Assembly (NCBI RefSeq): GCF_003550175.1
Contig: NZ_QXDF01000003.1
Span: 1 to 64,000 of the forward strand
Length of the DNA: 64,000 nucleotides
From: Dichotomicrobium thermohalophilum
GTDB taxonomy: Bacteria > Pseudomonadota > Alphaproteobacteria > Rhizobiales > Rhodomicrobiaceae
Reading direction: 5' to 3'
Shown here: positions 1 to 6,832 of the stretch, one piece after another
Position numbering within the stretch: the stretch's first letter is position 1
How the letters are laid out: each line of letters starts with the position of its first letter
Notes under the pieces: generated by a model
What the model was told of the DNA's origin: nothing
The model's database searches: none
Seen by the model: the letters and a program-made list of their open reading frames with translations, nothing else
Program-made: the position numbers and the translations under genes

Positions 1-90
1 GCCGCCCGACTCGCCTTCCAGCGTGATCTTCCGGGCCGCGATTAGAAGGCCATGAAGCTCGTTCAACTGGTCCTGAATCTCAGGCATCAT
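1..90 (-). CDS. Small phage-like protein, N-terminal 30 residues only
   Basis: The gene starts at 90 on the minus strand and leaves the window at base 1, so only 30 residues are visible. It begins MMPEIQDQLNELHGLL and looks helical. A strong ribosome-binding sequence (AAGGGGG on the minus strand) precedes the start, and the start overlaps the end of the upstream gene by 11 bases. This is the tight packing of a phage early operon. I do not recognise the family. Function unknown. Confidence 0.45.
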   Translation of the reverse strand, partial: MMPEIQDQLNELHGLLIAARKITLEGESGG

Positions 91-247
91 CGTTTTCCCC
101 CTTGCTGGCGTTGCGGCTGTTCTCCACGGCCTCGATCAGCGTTCCCACGTGGATCGACGCGCCGTCGATCGCGCGGGCGGCTTCGATCAGGTGCCGCTGG
201 GCTTCGCGGAGCTTGTGAAGCAAATCGCTTTGCGTCTGCATTGGCAT
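80..247 (-). CDS. Small helical phage-like protein of 55 aa, unknown function
   Basis: The reading frame begins MPMQTQSDLLHKLREAQ and ends at the TGA complementary to 80-82, giving 55 residues. A GAGG motif sits about nine bases before the start; a second ATG two codons later is an alternative start. The predicted protein is short, polar and probably helical, with no recognisable motif. It lies between two other small leftward genes and overlaps the next one by 11 bases, so the three are probably co-transcribed from the divergent promoter region around 579-675. I recognise no homologous family. Confidence 0.5.
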   Translation of the reverse strand: MPMQTQSDLLHKLREAQRHLIEAARAIDGASIHVGTLIEAVENSRNASKGENDDA

Positions 248-302
248 TGCTTGCCTCGTCGTCAGAGCGCCCCACCGGCGCGGCGGCCGGCGGGGCGAGT
301 TG

Positions 303-578
303 TTACTTCACGGCGCGGAGTTCGGGCTTGCCTTCGGGCTGCTGCGGCTTCTGCTTGGCCGCTTCGTTCTGCTTCGCACGGGCCATCAGGTCGTCGAGGT
401 CGATATTCGGCTCGACGCCCGCACGCTCCAGGGTGAGCTTCAGCCAGTCGATCAGGGCGCTGTGCGTGATGCCGGCCTTGCCCGTGGCAACGCTCATCTG
501 GACGATGCCGAGAAGCTGGAAAACGTCCCGAAGGATCGCTTCGTGCTCCGCTCTGTAGCTGCTAGGGAGTTTCGTCAT
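303..578 (-). CDS. First gene of the leftward phage operon, 91 aa, unknown function
   Basis: The protein starts MTKLPSSYRAEHEAILRDVF and has 91 residues: a helical, moderately hydrophobic first 60 residues and a charged, Gln/Lys/Pro-rich tail. An excellent AGGAGG ribosome-binding site lies just upstream on the minus strand, and it overlaps the outer part of the dyad at 587-629. As the first gene read away from the divergent XRE regulator, it may be part of an early or regulatory phage operon. No conserved domain is recognised; the function cannot be named from sequence. Confidence 0.6.
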   Translation of the reverse strand: MTKLPSSYRAEHEAILRDVFQLLGIVQMSVATGKAGITHSALIDWLKLTLERAGVEPNIDLDDLMARAKQNEAAKQKPQQPEGKPELRAVK

Positions 579-586
579 TGCATCCT

Positions 587-629
587 CCTAGGTTTCGCGC
601 TACACAAAAAGTGTAACGCGTCACCTAGG
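587..629. promoter_or_regulatory. Two-tier 43-bp dyad, probable operator of the divergent phage promoters
   Basis: Between the leftward gene starting at 578 and the XRE gene starting at 676 lies a near-perfect inverted repeat. The inner arms are CGCGCTACAC (596-605) and GTGTAACGCG (611-620), with one mismatch, separated by five A residues. Each arm is flanked at three bases by CCTAGG (587-592 and 624-629), itself a palindrome, so the symmetry extends over 43 bp. The site begins nine bases before the leftward start codon and overlaps its ribosome-binding site. Seen: the symmetry and position. Inferred: binding by the neighbouring XRE protein or another dimeric or tetrameric repressor. An RNA hairpin is the alternative. 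Confidence 0.6.
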
Positions 630-675
630 GGCAATCAACATAAAATAGGCATCAAAATAACGAAAAAGGGTAACG

Positions 676-915
676 ATGACGGCTGAGCAGTTGCGCGCCG
701 CTCGCGCGTTGGTGCGCTGGTCGCAATCCACGGCAGCAGAGCGGGCGTCTGTGTCGCTGGAAACGATCAAGCGGCTAGAGCGCATGTCTGGACCGCTCAC
801 AAGGGTGCATGTCGAGACGCTGCAAGCTATCCAGGACGCGCTGGAGCAAGCTGGCGTCGAGTTCATCGACGCGAACGGCGGCGGCCCCGGCGTGCGGCTG
901 CGCAAGCGCGTCTGA
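676..915 (+). CDS. Small XRE-family helix-turn-helix transcriptional regulator
   Basis: This 79-residue protein begins MTAEQLRAARALVRWSQ and shows the XRE/Cro pattern: an opening helix, WSQSTAAERASVS as the helix-turn-helix entry, ETIKRLER as recognition helix, then VETLQAIQDALEQAGVEF, a tail very common in small alphaproteobacterial XRE regulators. An AAAAAGGG ribosome-binding stretch precedes the ATG. It is transcribed away from the leftward small-gene operon, with the 43-bp dyad between them, an arrangement like phage repressor switches. It lacks an oligomerisation or peptidase domain, so it is closer to Cro or Ner-sized regulators than to a full CI repressor. Whether it represses or activates is not known. 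Confidence 0.75.
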   Translation: MTAEQLRAARALVRWSQSTAAERASVSLETIKRLERMSGPLTRVHVETLQAIQDALEQAGVEFIDANGGGPGVRLRKRV

Positions 916-962
916 GCGCGGCGCGGCCTGAAGGCCGAGAAAGCGGATAAGGAGAAGGATTG

Positions 963-1391
963 ATGACGGCGAAAAAGCAGGATCACACGCCTCGGCCCAA
1001 GCAGCCCAGCGCGGAGGAGCTCAGCGCGGCGGCGAGGGTGGCGAAACAAGGGTGGCACGCGGTGAACGAGAAGATGGGTTGTACATCTTCGTCACATGAC
1101 GAAACCGACGACCCCTTCCCCGCACCGACAGGTCGGGACGGGGGCTACGTTGCGGGCGAAAACTCTCGCCTGCCCGGCGTTGTCGAGTGGTTCGACCGGC
1201 AAGTTACGAATGGGCGGATCGCGCCGCACGATCTCGCCGTTATCGCCGAAGATCTTCGCGTAATGGCGCAAGTGTACGGCCGGACGAAGGGTGACGAAAG
1301 GCGCAAGCGCCGGCCGATCCCGCTCGACAAACAATCCGAGCGACTCCAGGCGAACAAGGAGCGGCACAAAAAGCGGCAAGCAAAGGTTTAA
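963..1391 (+). CDS. Hypothetical phage-region protein, basic C-terminus
   Basis: The start at 963 is chosen because GGAGAAGG (950-957) precedes this ATG. The 142-residue product has a polar N-terminus, a central segment with LPGVVEWFDRQVTNGRIA and PHDLAVIAEDLRVMAQVYG that looks folded and helical, and a very basic tail (ERLQANKERHKKRQAKV) that may bind nucleic acid. It follows the XRE gene by 47 bases and is probably in the same transcript. I do not recognise the family and make no functional claim. Confidence 0.5.
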   Translation: MTAKKQDHTPRPKQPSAEELSAAARVAKQGWHAVNEKMGCTSSSHDETDDPFPAPTGRDGGYVAGENSRLPGVVEWFDRQVTNGRIAPHDLAVIAEDLRVMAQVYGRTKGDERRKRRPIPLDKQSERLQANKERHKKRQAKV

Positions 1392-1555
1392 CGGGTGCCG
1401 GGACGCCTGCCCCCGGGGCGGACACCCCGGAACCAGCACGCAAAAGCGGCCGGACGCCCTGATCGCCTGTTAGACACGCTCCCGATCTCTTGCCGCGTGA
1501 TAGTTGCGCCGATAACGTACAATTTCAGATCGTCACAGACTAAGGATCGCGCCAG

Positions 1556-1882
1556 ATGAAAGCACTGTTCGCTATCGCTTTCGCCTTGCCTCTGAGTGCT
1601 GCCACGGCAGCCGCGCAAGACCTCGAAAGCATGAATCTCGCCAACCAGCTTGGAACCGTGCTCGCCTCCGAAGAAGCGTGCGGCCTCAGCTATGACCAGG
1701 ACGCGATTGCCGCTTTCATCGAAGAGAATGTCGCCGCTGATGATATGGGCTTCGCTTCGACGCTGCGGGGGATGACCAAATGGCAGCGCTCCGGTCTGAA
1801 GAGCATGTCTGCATCCGAGCGCACGGCGCACTGCACGCAGATCCGGCGGGTGGCAGTATCTTACGGATTCATCAAAGACTGA
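1556..1882 (+). CDS. Small exported protein with signal peptide, unknown function
   Basis: The 108-residue product starts with a clear Sec signal peptide (MKALFAIAFALPLSAATAAAQ) with likely cleavage after the alanine-rich stretch near residue 20. The mature part is about 88 residues, acidic in the middle, with two cysteines (in EEACGLSYD and in TAHCTQIRR) that could form a periplasmic disulfide. It precedes a small membrane protein by 12 bases and probably shares its transcript. An exported protein here could be a lysogenic conversion or cell-surface function, but that is inference. A weak AAGGA lies before the ATG. Confidence 0.6.
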   Translation: MKALFAIAFALPLSAATAAAQDLESMNLANQLGTVLASEEACGLSYDQDAIAAFIEENVAADDMGFASTLRGMTKWQRSGLKSMSASERTAHCTQIRRVAVSYGFIKD

Positions 1883-1894
1883 GGGGAGGAAATC

Positions 1895-2185
1895 TTGCCC
1901 AAGAAATACATCGAGAAGCGCCGGCGCGGCTTCTTCGGCTGGATCATGCTGGCGCTGTTCTGGGCGGTCAACGGCCTGATGGTCGTATGGCTGGGCGCAA
2001 GCATGGGGCGTTGGGGCGAGCAGGCTCAAACCCTGACGACGGAAGCCGAACAGGCCGGCTACGGCGCGGGCATGGCGGTGGGCCTGACCGTGATCCTCGT
2101 CGTGTGGGTCTGCCTGGCCGGCATCACCGGGCTGCTCGCCTACATGACCCGCGGCCGGAAGGAAATCACGGAAGTCGAAGAATAG
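1895..2185 (+). CDS. Small inner-membrane protein with two transmembrane segments
   Basis: The chosen start is the TTG at 1895, preceded by a strong GGGGAGGA site (1883-1890). The 96-residue product has a basic N-terminus (PKKYIEKRRRGFF), a membrane segment about residues 15-33 (WIMLALFWAVNGLMVVWLG), a loop of about 25 residues, and a second segment near 57-85 (GMAVGLTVILVVWVCLAG and following). Basic residues on the N-terminus and after the second segment suggest both ends are cytoplasmic. It follows the exported protein by 12 bases. Resemblance in shape to small phage membrane proteins is noted, but no family is recognised. Confidence 0.55.
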   Translation: MPKKYIEKRRRGFFGWIMLALFWAVNGLMVVWLGASMGRWGEQAQTLTTEAEQAGYGAGMAVGLTVILVVWVCLAGITGLLAYMTRGRKEITEVEE

Positions 2186-2195
2186 CAGCGACGCG

Positions 2196-3227
2196 ATGGC
2201 CGACCCCGCACTCGACATGATTATCCGCCACCGCGTCGGGCTGGAGCAGTACACGAACACGATCAACAACAGGATCCGCCGGCACCTGCAGCGGGTCCAA
2301 AAGGATATCGTCGACCAGATCAACCAGCGCGGGCCGTTCATCGACGAGCGCGGCGTCATCACGAAGCAGAAGAACCGGCGCCGCCTCACCCGCATGAATA
2401 AGGTCATCGAGGATCTGCTGGCCGAAGCGCATATCGCGCTCAGGAAGGACCAGCGGGACGGCCTCGTCGACCTGGCGGAATATGAAGCCGAGTTCGTCGA
2501 GCAGCTCTACACCAACGGCCTCGGGATCAACTCGGCCTTTGACCGGCCATCGCGTGAGCTGCTTCGCGCGATCGTGACCTCGGAGCCGTTCCGCGGTGAC
2601 GTGCTGCGGAGCTGGGCCCAGCAGATGGAAGCCAACCAGCTTCGGCGGATCAAGCAGCAAATCCAGATCGGGCTGACCGAGGGCGAGAGCATCGAAGAGA
2701 TCGTCCAGCGCCTCAGGGGCACGCGGGCGCTGAATTTCACCGACGGCCAGTTCGCCAAGGACAAGCGCAACGCCGAGGCGCTGACCCGCACGGCCGTGAA
2801 CCATGTGCAGTCCCGCGCGCACGAAGAGGTCGTCAAGCACAACCCCAAGCTGTTCTCGAAGAAATACGAGTGGGTTTCGGTGCTGGACTCGCGCACGACG
2901 CCGATTTGCCAGTCCCGCGCGGGCCGGATCTACAATCAAGGCGAGGGACCGCTGCCCCCAGGTCATTGGGGTTGCCGAAGTGTGGTACGCTACTTCACCA
3001 AGTTCGAGGACGTCCCGGAGAGCCAGCCGAAATACGACGAATGGCTCCGCGACCAGCCGGCGGCGGTCCAGGATGAGGTGCTCGGGAAAAAGAAGGGCAG
3101 GCTGTACCGCGAGGGCCGGCTGAACCTGTCGCAGTTCATCAACGACGGGCGTATGCTGACGCTGGAGCAGCTCCGCGAACGCGAGGCGAAGGCGTGGCAG
3201 GCGCTATCGCGGCAGAATGCAGGATAA
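2196..3227 (+). CDS. Phage head morphogenesis protein, SPP1 gp7/MuF family
   Basis: The 343-residue protein has a helical N-terminal half and, about residues 190-265, the signature of the MuF/SPP1-gp7 C-terminal domain: ALTRTAVNHVQSRAH, then KYEWVSVLDSRTTPICQSR, then PPGHWGCRSVVRY. In tailed phages this minor capsid protein is packaged with or near the portal and helps head assembly. Here it stands alone: no portal or terminase gene precedes it, and the upstream gene encodes a small membrane protein. The part after the MuF domain (about 80 residues) is too short and helical to resemble a toxin fusion. It starts ten bases after the previous stop, with no strong ribosome-binding site. Confidence 0.85.
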   Translation: MADPALDMIIRHRVGLEQYTNTINNRIRRHLQRVQKDIVDQINQRGPFIDERGVITKQKNRRRLTRMNKVIEDLLAEAHIALRKDQRDGLVDLAEYEAEFVEQLYTNGLGINSAFDRPSRELLRAIVTSEPFRGDVLRSWAQQMEANQLRRIKQQIQIGLTEGESIEEIVQRLRGTRALNFTDGQFAKDKRNAEALTRTAVNHVQSRAHEEVVKHNPKLFSKKYEWVSVLDSRTTPICQSRAGRIYNQGEGPLPPGHWGCRSVVRYFTKFEDVPESQPKYDEWLRDQPAAVQDEVLGKKKGRLYREGRLNLSQFINDGRMLTLEQLREREAKAWQALSRQNAG

Positions 3228-3242
3228 CCGGCTGACAGGCCA

Positions 3243-3512
3243 ATGAGCGACGATGCGCCGAAGCGCCGATTTCAGGTGGTCGACGGCGACAAGCCTTCGC
3301 CGAAGTATCGCAGCCGCAAGACGGGCGAGCCGGTTCACGTTCGCCCCTACAAGTGCGGCCATTGCTCCGAACAGCTCGGCTACAGCTTCACCGCGCTCAT
3401 CCAGGTGCGCTTGGATGCTGTCGAGGAGAACGACAAGCTGCGCGGCGGGGCGTTGTGGTGGGCCTGCGCGCGCTGTCTGCACGCCAAGTATCGCATCCGC
3501 GGCCTGCCATAG
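3243..3512 (+). CDS. Zinc-ribbon-like phage-region protein of 89 aa
   Basis: The protein contains two paired-cysteine knuckles, CGHC near residue 39 and CARC near residue 76, separated by about 35 residues, as in treble-clef or zinc-ribbon folds; the basic segments around them would suit nucleic-acid or protein binding. It starts 15 bases after the MuF gene, so the two are probably co-transcribed. It is the last gene before the tRNA-Ser side of the element. The zinc-binding inference comes from the cysteine spacing only; the biological role is unknown. The 263 bases after it, up to the tRNA, are G/C-rich and show no gene. Confidence 0.55.
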   Translation: MSDDAPKRRFQVVDGDKPSPKYRSRKTGEPVHVRPYKCGHCSEQLGYSFTALIQVRLDAVEENDKLRGGALWWACARCLHAKYRIRGLP

Positions 3513-3775
3513 CCCCGGGGGCGGGGTGGAAAATCGCGCGGACCGCGTTCAGGACCGGCGGCGCTCCTGCGCGCCATCAACATCCAACAAACGGCTTTCG
3601 ATGGCGGGAAGTTTCTACACAGCGAAAAAAGGGGCGGGGGCGTTGCGGAAACCGGCCGGGGGCCGCGGCGCGATCGGCGCGCGCCGAAACGATGCGCGAA
3701 GGGGGACTCAGCGTGGGACCGCTTTCGTGGCTGGTCGCGTAACGCCTTGATATTCGGGCATTTTCCGCGAGGAAT

Positions 3776-3865
3776 TGGCGGAGAGGGTGGGATTCGAACC
3801 CACGGAACGCTTGCGCGCTCAACGGTTTTCGAGACCGCCCCGTTCGACCACTCCGGCACCTCTCC
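3776..3865 (-). tRNA. tRNA-Ser(CGA)
   Basis: On the minus strand the 90-base sequence starts GGAGAGGTGCCGGAGTGG and ends in the matching acceptor strand CCTCTCC, discriminator G and an encoded CCA. The anticodon loop reads TCTCGAAAA, giving anticodon CGA (serine, UCG codons). A long variable arm (class II tRNA) is present, as expected for serine, and GGTTCGAATCC is the T-arm. Its 3' end faces the phage-like element, the usual orientation of a tRNA integration site. Confidence 0.95.
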
Positions 3866-3965
3866 GCGCGTGGCGCAACGGCCTCTGTCTCGTATGTATC
3901 GCTTCGCTCCCGCGCACGCAACCGGGGCAACCACCCGCAGCAAATTTGGACTGCCACCGCGCAGA

Positions 3966-6674
3966 TCAATCGATGAGCGCCTTTAGCCGGTAAAGCTCTG
4001 CAAGCGCGTCGCGCGGAGTCATGCCGTCAGGATCGAGCGCGGTGATCTCCTCGCGCAGCGTCTTGAGCGCCGCGATCTCCTCGTCCGCGCCGTCATACGC
4101 CTCCTGTGCCGGCTCCTGCAGCGCCGCAGCGAAAAGCGGCAGATCGTCCATCGCCGCGCCGGCGCTGCTCCCCTCGCGCTCCAGCCGCGCCAGCACCTCC
4201 CGCGCCCGCTTCACCGCCGCGCGCGGCAGCCCCGCCAGCTTGGCCACCTGAATGCCGTAAGAGCGGTCCGCCGCGCCGGGTGCGACCTCGTGCAGAAAGA
4301 CGATCTCGTCGCGCCATTCCTTCACGCGGATGGTGGCATTGGCCACCCCCGGCAGCCGTTCGGCGAGCACGGTCAGCTCGTGATAATGCGTCGCGAAGAG
4401 CGCTCGACACTGGTTCACATCGTGCAGATGCTCTGCGGCCGCCCAGGCAATCGAGAGCCCGTCATAGGTTGCGGTGCCCCGCCCGATCTCATCGAGGATG
4501 ACCAGCGCGCGCGGCCCGGCCTGGTTCAGGATCGCGGCGGTCTCGACCATCTCGACCATGAAGGTGGAGCGCCCGCGCGCCAGATCGTCCGACGCGCCCA
4601 CGCGGCTGAACAGACGATCCACCACGCCGATATGCGCCGACTTCGCAGGCACGAACGAGCCGGCCTGCGCGAGGATGGCAATCAGCGCGTTCTGCCGCAG
4701 ATAGGTCGACTTGCCGGCCATGTTCGGCCCGGTCAGCAGCACAAGCCGCGCGGCGTCCTCGGAATCGGCCGATAGGGCGCAGTCATTGGCGATGAACGGG
4801 GTGCTTCCTCTCAGCGTCTGCTCGACCACCGGGTGCCGCCCGCCCTCAACGACGAATGCGCCGCTGTCGTCCACCCTGGGCCGTACATAATTGCGCTCTT
4901 CCGCGAGTTCGGCCAGCGCGCAGGCCACGTCCAGCCGCGCGATCGCTTCGGCAAGAGCGCTCAAGGCGTCCTGCTCAGCCAGCACCTCTTCGCTCAGCCG
5001 CCCGAAAATCTCCTGCTCGATCGCCCGCGCCCTCTCGCCCGCAAGCGTGATGCGCGTCTCGGTCTCCGCCAGTTCCGGCGTGGTGAAGCGCAAAGCGTTC
5101 GCGAGCGACTGGCGCAGACGGAAGGTCTCGTTGTGCGGCGGTTCGCGTAGGCGTTCGGCCTGCGTCGCGCTGACCTCCAGGAAGTAACCGAGGATGTTGT
5201 TGTGGCGGACCTTGAGCGATTTCAGCCCGGTTTCTTCGGCGTATTTGGCCTGCAGCCCGGCGATGACGGAGCGGCTGTCATCGCGCAGCTTGCGGTTCTC
5301 GTCGAGGTCGGCATCGTAGCCCGCGCGGATGAAGCCGCCATCGCGCGCTGAGCCAGGCAATTCGTCCTCCAGCGCCGCGGACAGCGTTGCGCGGACCGGC
5401 GTCTGCGAGTTCGTCAGAACTTCGGCAATCTCGCCAAGCTCGCCCGGCAAGGCGTCCGCACCGGCCAGCAGTTCGCGCAGCGCTGCAGCGCAAGCGAGCA
5501 TATGCCCCACCGCGCCAAGATCGCGCGGACTCCCCCGTCCCAGCTTGAGCCGCGATAGCGCCCGCGCCCCGTCCGGCGCTTCGCGCAGCCTTTCTCGAAG
5601 GCCCGAGCGCAGGCGCGGCGCATCCAGAAGCAGCGCGACCGCACTGAGGCGCGCGTCGATCGCCTCCGGCGATGTCAGCGGCCGGTTGATCCGCGCGGCC
5701 AGTTCCCGCGCGCCGGGCGCGGTCACGGTCCGGTCGACCGCCCAGAGCAGGCTGCCCTCGCGCCCGCCGTTGATCCCCTGCGTCAGCTCCAGGCTCGCGC
5801 GTGTGGCCGCATCCATGATCATGGCGTCGTGGCCGGCGGCCTTGCGCGGTGGCCGGAGCAACGGCTTCGCACCGACCTGGGTGAGTTCGATGTATTTGAG
5901 CGCGGCACCCACAGCCGATAACTCGCCCGTCGTGAAGTCACCGAAGCCGTCGAGCACGCTCACTTCCAGCGCGGCCTTCATCGCCGCTTCCCCGGCCCGA
6001 GCGCTGAAATGCGCATCCGGCGTCGGCGTTATCGCCGCGGGGTGCTCGTCGAAAACCGCCTGAAGCTCAGCGTCCGCACTATCGGGCGCGAGGATTTCGC
6101 GGGGGCCAAGCCGCGCCAGTTCGCCGGGCAGGTCCGCCGCCGCCACCTCGCTCAGGATGAATTCACCGGTCGAGATATCGACCGACGCCAGCGCGTATCC
6201 CGCACCGCCGCCCGCCAGCCGCGCGGTGCACACCGAAGTGAGGAAGTTGTTTCCGCCCGCCTCCAGCAGCCCGTCCTCGGTCAGCGTACCCGGCGTAACC
6301 AGCCGCACAACCTCGCGCCGCACGACAACCTTCGCGCCACGCTTCTTCGCCTCGGCCGGATCTTCGGTCTGGTCGCAGACGGCGACGCGGTAGCCCTTCC
6401 CGATCAGCTTGTGCAGGTACTCCTCGGCGCGCGCGACCGGCACCCCGGCCATCGGGATGTCCTCACCCAGATGCTTGCCGCGCTTGGTCAGGTGGATGCC
6501 GAGCGCCGCGGCGGCCTCGACGGCATCATCGAAAAACAGCTCGAAGAAATCCCCCATCCGGTAGAACAGCAGATAGCCCGGATGGGCCGCCTTGATCTCC
6601 AGATACTGCGCCATCATCGGCGTGACAGCATCGGCGTCCGTCGCGGAATCTGCCTTTTTCACCGTGCCGTGCAT
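3966..6674 (-). CDS. mutS: DNA mismatch repair ATPase MutS
   Basis: MutS binds base mismatches and small loops and, with MutL, starts mismatch repair. The 902-residue protein has the mismatch-contact motif FYRMGDFFELF (about residues 38-48, with the intercalating Phe and the Glu), connector, lever and clamp domains, and a C-terminal ABC-type ATPase: Walker A GPNMAGKST (649-657), the ST motif in RSTFMVEM near 703, Walker B DEIGRGT (728-734) and THYHEL (762-767). The last 75 residues form the helix-turn-helix dimerisation end. The length is slightly above the 850-880 typical of the family. It is divergent from maeB, as in many Hyphomicrobiales. Confidence 0.97.
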   Translation of the reverse strand: MHGTVKKADSATDADAVTPMMAQYLEIKAAHPGYLLFYRMGDFFELFFDDAVEAAAALGIHLTKRGKHLGEDIPMAGVPVARAEEYLHKLIGKGYRVAVCDQTEDPAEAKKRGAKVVVRREVVRLVTPGTLTEDGLLEAGGNNFLTSVCTARLAGGGAGYALASVDISTGEFILSEVAAADLPGELARLGPREILAPDSADAELQAVFDEHPAAITPTPDAHFSARAGEAAMKAALEVSVLDGFGDFTTGELSAVGAALKYIELTQVGAKPLLRPPRKAAGHDAMIMDAATRASLELTQGINGGREGSLLWAVDRTVTAPGARELAARINRPLTSPEAIDARLSAVALLLDAPRLRSGLRERLREAPDGARALSRLKLGRGSPRDLGAVGHMLACAAALRELLAGADALPGELGEIAEVLTNSQTPVRATLSAALEDELPGSARDGGFIRAGYDADLDENRKLRDDSRSVIAGLQAKYAEETGLKSLKVRHNNILGYFLEVSATQAERLREPPHNETFRLRQSLANALRFTTPELAETETRITLAGERARAIEQEIFGRLSEEVLAEQDALSALAEAIARLDVACALAELAEERNYVRPRVDDSGAFVVEGGRHPVVEQTLRGSTPFIANDCALSADSEDAARLVLLTGPNMAGKSTYLRQNALIAILAQAGSFVPAKSAHIGVVDRLFSRVGASDDLARGRSTFMVEMVETAAILNQAGPRALVILDEIGRGTATYDGLSIAWAAAEHLHDVNQCRALFATHYHELTVLAERLPGVANATIRVKEWRDEIVFLHEVAPGAADRSYGIQVAKLAGLPRAAVKRAREVLARLEREGSSAGAAMDDLPLFAAALQEPAQEAYDGADEEIAALKTLREEITALDPDGMTPRDALAELYRLKALID

Positions 6675-6832
6675 GGGGACTGTCCCTCGAAAACGCTTAA
6701 GACCCCTGCGATAGGATGAAAATGATCTCCTTGAAGCGGTCGCAGGCGGTGTCTATGGTCACATTTTTCGATCCGCCACGCAGCGTCAGCACATGAGCGC
6801 TTCGGCCTAACCCACAGAAAATCCAAAAACCG

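Larger units (their letters stand above)
1..3512. mobile_element. Right-hand part of a degraded prophage or phage-like element
   Basis: This stretch holds three tiny leftward genes, a divergent XRE-type regulator, several short rightward genes without housekeeping homology that I recognise, and a MuF/SPP1-gp7 head-morphogenesis protein followed by a zinc-ribbon protein. No portal, terminase, capsid, integrase or transposase gene is visible, so the element is either decayed or continues to the left of the window. It ends about 260 bases from the 3' end of tRNA-Ser, where ordinary chromosomal genes begin. The left boundary is outside the window. The phage assignment rests mainly on the MuF domain; the rest is inferred from gene size, density and the divergent regulator layout. 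Confidence 0.65.

Noticed and set aside
2196-3227. MuF protein as a polymorphic toxin
   Set aside because: The segment after the MuF domain is only about 80 residues, helical and without catalytic motifs, and no immunity gene with such a look follows.
3513-3775. Hidden gene in the G/C-rich stretch between the phage block and tRNA-Ser
   Set aside because: Open frames there lack ribosome-binding sites and recognisable composition; they run through the tRNA gene.
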